Shown in pieces: positions 1 through 4,649 of a stretch of DNA of 8,030 bases. The notes under the pieces were generated by a model, which worked only from the letters and a program-made list of their open reading frames with translations, did not search any database and was not told the origin of the DNA. Every line of letters starts with the position of its first letter. Within the stretch, counting starts at the first letter, position 1. This DNA comes from JAJPJX01 sp964568355 (GTDB taxonomy: Bacteria > Acidobacteriota > Terriglobia > Bryobacterales > Bryobacteraceae), in NCBI GenBank assembly GCA_964568355.1, contig CAZMRK010000072.1, positions 1 to 8,030 of the forward strand. Direction: 5' to 3'. A program made the position numbers and the translations under genes.

Positions 1-1003
1 CGGAATCGACCGGCAGCAAGTGTGGTGGATGAGCACCCACACCCATTCCGCGCCGGAGGTGGGGCCTCCCGGCCTGCCGCAAGCCTTCATGCCGGAGCGC
101 TACAAGCACACTTTCGACCATGCCTACCTCGATCGCGTGAAGCGCACGCTGCTTGACGGCATCAAGGAAGCTCGCACCAGGTTGACCCCGGCCCGCCTTG
201 CGATCGGCGAAGGCTTCGCCATGGCGAATATCAACCGGCGCGCTCGAGATGTCGACGGCCGCATCAAGCTCGGCATGAATCCCTACGGCCCGGCCGACCG
301 CCAGATCGGGCTGATCCGCCTGGAACGGACCGACGGGACGCCCATCGCCGTCGTGGCCAACTACGCCATCCACGGTACCGCGCTGGGCGGAGCCAACACG
401 CTGATCAGCGGCGACGTACCGGGCACCGTCGCTGCTTATGTGGAAGAGAAGACGCACGGACTTCTGCTCTTTGCCAACGGAGCGGCCGGGAACATCGCCC
501 CGATCTACTCGGTTTATCCGGATTTTCGCAGCGCCCACCTGACCGAGTTCAACGTGCTTCTCGGCGACCGCATTCTGGCCGCGTTGGAAACGCTGCCGCG
601 GGCAACCTCGGAGGTCAAGCTGCGCACCGCCGAGAAAGTTGTAGAAACGCCGCGCAAGGCCACGCTCGGCTGGGCCGACGATCTCGGCGCCTATACACGC
701 GCCGATGCGAACGGCGGCAATCTCGTGCGGCTGCCGGTCCGCTTCCTGAGCATCAACTCCGATCTCGCCATCTGGGCCGCGCCGCTCGAACTATTCTGCG
801 AAGTCGCACTGCGCGTTCGCGAACACTCGCCATTCCGCCACACTTTCTACTTTGGGTACGCGAACGGATGGCTCGGCTACCTGCCGACCAAAACAGGATT
901 TGCCGAGGGCGGCTACGAGCCGAATACGTCGCCCTTCACCGATCGTGCCGCGGAACAACTATCGGCAACGGTGATAGGTTTCCTCCAAGGCTGGCCACAG
1001 TAA
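1..1003 (+). CDS. Neutral/alkaline ceramidase-family hydrolase (5' end missing)
   Basis: The reading frame is open from the left edge (first full codon at base 2) to TAA at 1001-1003, giving 333 residues with the N-terminus outside the window. A GTG at 20 lies inside a conserved block and is not the real start. Counting from the first full codon, the landmarks follow the neutral ceramidase catalytic domain (Ceramidase_alk type): THTHSAP at 12-18 (first zinc histidine), an NRR-type stretch near 78, HGT at 124-126 (second zinc histidine), a GNIAP motif at 163-167, Glu267 in the LELFCE segment, and GYLPT at 292-296 followed by GGYE at 303-306, the expected area of the remaining zinc ligands. Known family members hydrolyse the amide bond of ceramides and are usually exported; the signal peptide would be off the edge. 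GDVSP of characterised ceramidases is GNIAP here, so the usual nucleophilic serine is alanine. The fold assignment is firm, the substrate is not. It converges with the kinase gene, 47 bases away. Confidence 0.82.
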   Translation, partial: GIDRQQVWWMSTHTHSAPEVGPPGLPQAFMPERYKHTFDHAYLDRVKRTLLDGIKEARTRLTPARLAIGEGFAMANINRRARDVDGRIKLGMNPYGPADRQIGLIRLERTDGTPIAVVANYAIHGTALGGANTLISGDVPGTVAAYVEEKTHGLLLFANGAAGNIAPIYSVYPDFRSAHLTEFNVLLGDRILAALETLPRATSEVKLRTAEKVVETPRKATLGWADDLGAYTRADANGGNLVRLPVRFLSINSDLAIWAAPLELFCEVALRVREHSPFRHTFYFGYANGWLGYLPTKTGFAEGGYEPNTSPFTDRAAEQLSATVIGFLQGWPQ

Positions 1004-1050
1004 CCACCGCCTCGCCGCTGCAATGCACCGCAGCCGTGTCCCCCGGATTT

Positions 1051-2529
1051 CTAGCGATAGTTGAGCGCCTCCGCCGGGCGGCCCAGCAACGTCAAAACCA
1101 CCTTGAGCTTTCTTCTCACCGCCGGATCTCCCGGCTTCAGGCGGTTCGCCTTCAGGTAGGAAGCCAACGCAGTGTCGTAGGCGCTCTGTTGAAATGCCAC
1201 ATCGCCGCGCAGCATCAGCGCCTCGAACGTTTCGACGCTGTCCGGCGCCGCGGCCGGCCGAGGGGATGGAGTGGAAAGCGGCGTGACGGCTGGAGCGGCG
1301 GCTTTCAGCGGAGCGGCGGAACGCGAAACAACTGGAGCCTGCGCGCGGGGAGGCGCCTCATGGCGGCTGATCTTTGTCTCCGCCTTCGTCGCTTCGGCGG
1401 CCGGAGGCGGCGTTACCACCGGAGCTGAAGCAGCCGGCTCCGCTGCGATTTCTACGGCGCTGGCGGACCGGCGACCGGGCGGTTGCGTGGGAACCGGCCG
1501 GCGCGCCAGAATGCCGGCCGCTCCGATCAGGACGACGATTCCAAGCGCCACCGCGAGCCCCACGACGGAGTTGGCAGCCCAGGTCTTCCGCGGCCGCACG
1601 CTCTGTCGCCGCTCTGCTACCCGGTCGCCGTCTCCCCCGCGTACCGAAGGGCCCACAGGCTGCACCACGGGGACAACGATCGCCGGCGAAGACCCGGCGC
1701 GCTCGCCACGATAGCCGGCCACGCAGTCCTCCAAAGCTTTCGCCATGTCGCGGCACGTCGAAAACCGGTCATCCGGATCGTTCGCCAGCGCCTTCAGCAC
1801 CACCTGTTCAAGGCCAGGGTCGATGCCGGGCCGCAGCCCCGCGGGACGCGCTGGAGCCTCGTGCACGATCTTGTACATCACCGCCGTAGCGGTGTCCCCG
1901 GGAAATGCCTTCTCTCCCGTCAGTACTTCATACAGCGTGCAGCCCACCGAGAAAAGATCGGATCGGGCATCCACCGGCCGGCTCAACACCTGCTCCGGTG
2001 ACATATAGCTGGGAGTGCCCACCACCAGCCCCGACGACGAAGTTCCCGGACCAATGAGCTTCGCGATGCCAAAATCCGCGACTTTGATGGCGCCGTCCGC
2101 ACTGATCATGATGTTGGCCGGCTTGATGTCACGGTGAACGACGCCGCGCTCGTGCGCGTAGCCAAGCCCCGCCAGGATCTGCCGGAAGATTTCCACGACC
2201 TGCGGGACCTTGTACCATCGCTGGCGGCAGAGCCGGTCGCGCAGCGTCTCGCCCTGGACAAGCTGCATCACCATGTAGAAAAGGCCGTCGGCCTCGCCCG
2301 CATCGTAAAGGGTGATGATGTTGGGATGCTCGAACCGGCCGACCGATTTGGCTTCGCGCTTGAGCAGGTCCAGTAACTCCGGGCCGCCGGATTGGTCGAA
2401 GCGGATCGTCTTCAGCGCAACATGGCGCTCCACCACCGGGTCGAACGCCTGATACACCACCCCCATCGCGCCTCTACCCAGTTCGCGCTCGATCCGGTAC
2501 TTCCCAATCTGTTCGGGAACGTCATTCAC
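1051..2529 (-). CDS. Transmembrane Ser/Thr protein kinase with C-terminal TPR region
   Basis: A 492-residue bacterial Hanks-type (PknB-like) kinase. Residues 11-270 carry a complete catalytic domain: glycine loop GRGAMG at 18-23, ATP-anchoring Lys40, helix-C Glu59, catalytic HRDIKPAN at 132-139 (an RD kinase), DFG at 152-154, a Ser/Thr-rich activation loop leading to GTPSYMSPEQ at 171-180, Asp191 and Arg255. It should therefore be active and autophosphorylating. A basic juxtamembrane stretch (about 300-316) precedes one hydrophobic helix at about 317-342, then an Ala/Pro-rich linker (343-430) and one to two TPR repeats (about 436-490). The predicted topology is kinase in the cytoplasm and TPRs in the periplasm. 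The start is GTG at 2529, with AAGG ten bases upstream; the ATG one base after this GTG is out of frame. It lies 16 bases behind the PEGA-domain gene, so co-transcription is likely. Substrates and signal are unknown. Confidence 0.93.
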   Translation of the reverse strand: MNDVPEQIGKYRIERELGRGAMGVVYQAFDPVVERHVALKTIRFDQSGGPELLDLLKREAKSVGRFEHPNIITLYDAGEADGLFYMVMQLVQGETLRDRLCRQRWYKVPQVVEIFRQILAGLGYAHERGVVHRDIKPANIMISADGAIKVADFGIAKLIGPGTSSSGLVVGTPSYMSPEQVLSRPVDARSDLFSVGCTLYEVLTGEKAFPGDTATAVMYKIVHEAPARPAGLRPGIDPGLEQVVLKALANDPDDRFSTCRDMAKALEDCVAGYRGERAGSSPAIVVPVVQPVGPSVRGGDGDRVAERRQSVRPRKTWAANSVVGLAVALGIVVLIGAAGILARRPVPTQPPGRRSASAVEIAAEPAASAPVVTPPPAAEATKAETKISRHEAPPRAQAPVVSRSAAPLKAAAPAVTPLSTPSPRPAAAPDSVETFEALMLRGDVAFQQSAYDTALASYLKANRLKPGDPAVRRKLKVVLTLLGRPAEALNYR

Positions 2530-2545
2530 GGCAGCCGTACCTTGG

Positions 2546-3331
2546 CTAGTTCTTCTCCAGCGTGCCGTTCAGCGTAACGATGCCGCCGGGGGTCAGGCTG
2601 ACGCCTCGCTGCCACCGCTTGAAGCCCGGCTTCTCCATCAGCACCAGGTGATCTCCCGGAGGCAACTGCATCGTGGACGGCGCATTGCCCACAAACTTCC
2701 CGTCTACCGAGACATCCGCGCCATCGGGGTCGGACTTCACCACCACGGTGGTCAGCTCGACGGTTTTCGGGGCTGCCACACTCGCCGGCGGGTCCGCTGC
2801 CGTGGCGCTCACAGCGCCCTTGCGGGAAACACCGACCTCCCGGTCGCCATCCACGTAAGCCATGAGCGACGTGCCCTTAGCAATGTTCACGTCCTTGCCG
2901 CGCATGATGAGAAACAGGGGTGAAAGCAAGACGGTTCCGACGATCACCGTGCCGCTTTTGTCGTCTCCCTTTCGCGCGGACGAGGCCCGCAGCCGGATGT
3001 TGCTGCCGTCCACTGCCTTGACATGATCAATGGAGAAGTTCAGTTTTCCTGCTCTGCCCAGCCGTCGCTTTGGTTCTACCTCCACGACGTGGCCGACCGC
3101 TGTGGATCCCTTTGGAATGGCGAGGAAATCGCCGATCTTGACATCCTCTGTCACCTCGAAACGAACGGGATCGTCGACTTCGTTCGTCGCCGAGCTGATC
3201 GATTCCGATAGCGAAAGACGAATGGGCGTGGCGTCTGGCACCGTAGTCGCGCCTGAGCATGGAGCAAGAGTCGCGAACACGGCAAACAGGAAAAATTCGG
3301 GGAACTGGCTGAGTCTGAAGTGACGGCCCAT
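2546..3331 (-). CDS. Exported PEGA-domain protein
   Basis: A 261-residue protein when started at the ATG at 3331, which has a strong AAAGGAG site ten bases upstream; the frame stays open to 3397, but that extension would bury the signal peptide. Residues 1-28 look like a signal peptide: two Arg, a Phe/Leu-rich core at 10-22, then a small-residue cleavage region. Cys25 is preceded by Pro, so a lipobox is doubtful. The middle (about 55-165) is a beta-rich module with a VRFEVTEDVKIGDFLAIPKG stretch at 56-75 and a KDVNIAKGT stretch at 146-154, a pattern I associate with acidobacterial secreted proteins of unknown role. A hydrophobic run at 128-144 interrupts it. The C-terminal 65 residues (about 195-261) match a PEGA domain: SDPDGADVSVDGKFVG, then a PPGDH turn and a beta strand with KPGF. 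PEGA domains are extracytoplasmic and are often found near surface structures or kinases. It is first in a likely operon with the kinase; its function is unknown. Confidence 0.85.
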   Translation of the reverse strand: MGRHFRLSQFPEFFLFAVFATLAPCSGATTVPDATPIRLSLSESISSATNEVDDPVRFEVTEDVKIGDFLAIPKGSTAVGHVVEVEPKRRLGRAGKLNFSIDHVKAVDGSNIRLRASSARKGDDKSGTVIVGTVLLSPLFLIMRGKDVNIAKGTSLMAYVDGDREVGVSRKGAVSATAADPPASVAAPKTVELTTVVVKSDPDGADVSVDGKFVGNAPSTMQLPPGDHLVLMEKPGFKRWQRGVSLTPGGIVTLNGTLEKN

Positions 3332-3341
3332 GACAAACAAA

Positions 3342-3348
3342 CTCCTTT
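3342..3348 (-). promoter_or_regulatory. Shine-Dalgarno site of the PEGA gene
   Basis: On the minus strand the bases read AAAGGAG, ten bases before the ATG at 3331. No comparable site precedes the longer in-frame start at 3397, so this site decides the start and places the signal peptide at the true N-terminus. Confidence 0.75.
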
Positions 3349-3427
3349 CGAAGTGGGTAACGAGTGATCCAGGCGCAGCGGCGGGACAAACCGGCAAACC
3401 TGCGACTGAGCGTACTGAATGGTGCGA

Positions 3428-3453
3428 AGACCGCGCAGAACGTTACAGGTTCC
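3428..3453 (-). promoter_or_regulatory. Possible ECF-sigma-type promoter for the PEGA/kinase operon
   Basis: On the minus strand GGAACC (3448-3453) is followed after 16 bases by GTCT (3428-3431). GGAAC plus a GTC-type box at this spacing resembles promoters of extracytoplasmic-function sigma factors. Transcription would start about 90 bases before the ATG. Such short motifs arise by chance, so this is only a candidate. Confidence 0.2.
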
Positions 3454-3498
3454 CCGTGTCCCTGATACGTCTGGCGCCCTCCGACCCTTCAGCGCATC

Positions 3499-3564
3499 TG
3501 CTGAAAAATCGTCAAATACTTCGCTTCTTTAGTTAAGGATGCTATGCGAATTGCTGAAAAATCG
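3499..3564. repeat. 13-base direct repeat pair
   Basis: TGCTGAAAAATCG occurs at 3499-3511 and again at 3552-3564 in the same orientation, start to start 53 bases. The copies are exact and lie in the AT-rich part of the gap, the second one overlapping the sigma-70-like promoter candidate. They could be twin binding sites for a regulator, or the trace of an old insertion. No transposase or larger inverted repeat accompanies them. Confidence 0.5.
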
Positions 3565-3567
3565 CAA
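3539..3567 (-). promoter_or_regulatory. Possible sigma-70-type promoter for the PEGA/kinase operon
   Basis: On the minus strand TTGCGA (3562-3567) and TAGCAT (3539-3544) are 17 bases apart, each matching the housekeeping -35/-10 consensus at four of six positions. It sits in the AT-richest part of the gap. It would give a leader of about 200 bases. It competes with the ECF-like candidate closer to the gene. Confidence 0.25.
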
Positions 3568-3616
3568 GTAGAGATGATGGGGATTAGGTACTAGTGCTGT
3601 ATCCCGGTCATTCGCT

Positions 3617-3672
3617 GCCGGCGAAAGGCCGTAGCGTGCGCTTCAGCGCGCAGCGTCGACGCTCCCGCCGGC
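3617..3672. repeat. Tandem-hairpin repeat element, copy 1
   Basis: Hairpin 1 (3636-3651) reads GTGCGCTTCAGCGCGC: arms pair around a TTCA apex with one T-G wobble. It abuts a perfect 12-base palindrome (3652-3663). An outer inverted repeat, GCCGGCG at 3617-3623 with CGCCGGC at 3666-3672, encloses both, so the whole could fold as a branched structure. It lies 65 bases past the amidohydrolase stop codon. No T-run follows on either strand in the manner of an intrinsic terminator, so a REP-like repeat or a 3'-end stabiliser is more likely. A related element lies at 7259-7294. Confidence 0.55.
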
Positions 3673-3728
3673 GTTTTGGCTGGTTTCACCGAACGAACCG
3701 AATCATCCTGTCACAATAAGAACCTCGA

Positions 3729-4562
3729 CTACCCGAGCTTGTCGCGAAAATACAACTTGCGAGCCGTAGCGCCCAGAATGGACACCTTTGCAGCTTCACT
3801 GAGGTTCAGTTCCTGCGTAAACAGCCGAAGGTTCTCCGCGTATGTGGCTTTCGGAGTCCACAGCTCGCAGGGGAAGTCGCTGTCCCAGATGCAACGGTCG
3901 GGAGTAAAAGCGGCGATGATTTGCTTGCAGGGGCCTTGCATGTCGCGGAACGGATATGCCTCCGCGCTGCCCGTCGCCAGAAAGGATAACTTGGCATGGG
4001 CATTTCGATACTTACTCAATCGCAGCAGCGCCTTGAGAATGTCGTTCTGATCTGAGCCGGCCTTCAGGTTCAGACAGTGATCGATGACAACAGGCTGACG
4101 CGGGAATTTCTCCAGCATCCGCGCGAACGCGTCTTCGTTGTCGCGATTGCACAAAACGTTCACCACGATCCCCGCTTCCGAACTCGCTTTCCACAGCGCG
4201 GCGACGCCGGCGCTGTCCAGTTTGCCGTCTTTTGCCGGATAGCTGCGCAGGGCCCGGATCCCGTACTTTTCCGCGAAATGTTTGATCAGGCCGGGCGAGT
4301 GCGGCTCGTCTGGATCCAGTGTGCAGACGCCGGCAGTCCATTTCTGCGTCCTGGCCGCGGTGTCGCAGATGAAGCGGTTATCCCATCCGTAGAAGGTAGT
4401 GGCTTGCACGATACAGACGCCCGCGACTCCGTTCGCCCTGGTGACCCGCTCCAGATTCGCAACCGAACCCGTCGTTCCCGGCGGCCGGTACGGCTTGGCA
4501 TTCGGAGGGTATGCCTTTTCATCCTCGGAATAGATGTGCGCGTGCGTGTCCAGAATCAGCAT
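3729..4562 (-). CDS. Amidohydrolase-2-type metal-dependent hydrolase
   Basis: A 277-residue protein of about the usual length for the amidohydrolase-2 (PF04909-type) TIM-barrel family. The start is the ATG at 4562, because the conserved first strand MLILDTHAHIY begins there; the frame stays open for a further 254 codons only because it runs antisense to the permease gene. The metal site is visible as HAH at 7-9 (strand 1), His162 in VIDHC (about 158-163), and Asp229 in WDSDFP at 226-231, where relatives usually have GSD(W/F)P. The C-terminus ILGATARKLYF at 262-272 is the usual last helix. There is no signal peptide, so it is cytoplasmic. Relatives hydrolyse or decarboxylate small cyclic or aromatic carboxylates and lactones; the substrate here cannot be named. 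It is transcribed divergently from the permease. A GGAG only two bases before the ATG is too close for a normal ribosome site, which suggests a near-leaderless mRNA. Confidence 0.88.
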   Translation of the reverse strand: MLILDTHAHIYSEDEKAYPPNAKPYRPPGTTGSVANLERVTRANGVAGVCIVQATTFYGWDNRFICDTAARTQKWTAGVCTLDPDEPHSPGLIKHFAEKYGIRALRSYPAKDGKLDSAGVAALWKASSEAGIVVNVLCNRDNEDAFARMLEKFPRQPVVIDHCLNLKAGSDQNDILKALLRLSKYRNAHAKLSFLATGSAEAYPFRDMQGPCKQIIAAFTPDRCIWDSDFPCELWTPKATYAENLRLFTQELNLSEAAKVSILGATARKLYFRDKLG

Positions 4563-4572
4563 CGCTCCAGCG

Positions 4573-4581
4573 AGTATATCA
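4573..4581 (-). promoter_or_regulatory. Extended -10 promoter of the amidohydrolase
   Basis: On the minus strand the bases read TGATATACT: a TGn extension followed by TATACT (4573-4578), five of six matches to TATAAT. No good -35 lies at the right distance, as is common for extended -10 promoters. Transcription would begin near 4566, about four bases before the ATG at 4562, giving an almost leaderless message. Confidence 0.5.
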
Positions 4582-4600
4582 ACGCCTTCCCGCTGCCGGT

Positions 4601-4630
4601 TTGACAGCCGTCGCCGGGCCCTGCTAGCGT
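4601..4630 (+). promoter_or_regulatory. Sigma-70-type promoter of the ADOP permease
   Basis: A perfect -35 box TTGACA (4601-4606) is followed after 18 bases by TAGCGT (4625-4630), preceded by TGC, which makes an extended -10. The -10 is weak by itself (three of six). Predicted transcription starts near 4637, just before the GGAG ribosome site at 4638, so the leader would be only about 13 bases. Confidence 0.45.
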
Positions 4631-4637
4631 CGAATCC

Positions 4638-4641
4638 GGAG
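4638..4641 (+). promoter_or_regulatory. Shine-Dalgarno site supporting a TTG start
   Basis: GGAG lies eight bases before the TTG at 4650. The next in-frame start, ATG at 4668 (residue 7), has no such site, so the TTG is the better-supported start of the permease. Confidence 0.55.
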
Positions 4642-4649
4642 ATATCATT

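Larger units (their letters stand above)
3332..3728. other. Intergenic region between the PEGA/kinase operon and the amidohydrolase
   Basis: This 397-base gap lies upstream of the PEGA gene and downstream of the amidohydrolase, both on the minus strand. I see no convincing gene in it. It contains the ribosome site at 3342-3348, two weak promoter candidates (3428-3453 and 3539-3567, minus strand), a 13-base direct repeat (3499-3511 and 3552-3564) in an AT-richer stretch of about 3500-3600, and a GC-rich tandem-hairpin element (3617-3672). The AT-rich part differs in composition from the genes on both sides, as expected for a promoter region or a remnant of a mobile element. Confidence 0.6.

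Noticed and set aside
1017..1034. Hairpin between the convergent ceramidase and kinase genes as a terminator
   Set aside because: The arms are only five bases (GCTGC/GCAGC) around an eight-base loop, with no T-run on either side.
868..1428. 186-codon plus-strand open frame bridging the ceramidase and kinase genes
   Set aside because: It overlaps two well-supported genes in other frames and its Arg-rich translation has no domain.
3332..3397. Longer start for the PEGA gene
   Set aside because: It would place 22 residues before a clear signal peptide, and it lacks the AAAGGAG site seen before the ATG at 3331.
3676..4050. 124-codon plus-strand open frame
   Set aside because: It is mostly antisense to the conserved C-terminus of the amidohydrolase, with no recognisable domain.
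4077..4604. 175-codon plus-strand open frame
   Set aside because: It is antisense to the amidohydrolase and would end between the divergent promoters; no domain is visible.
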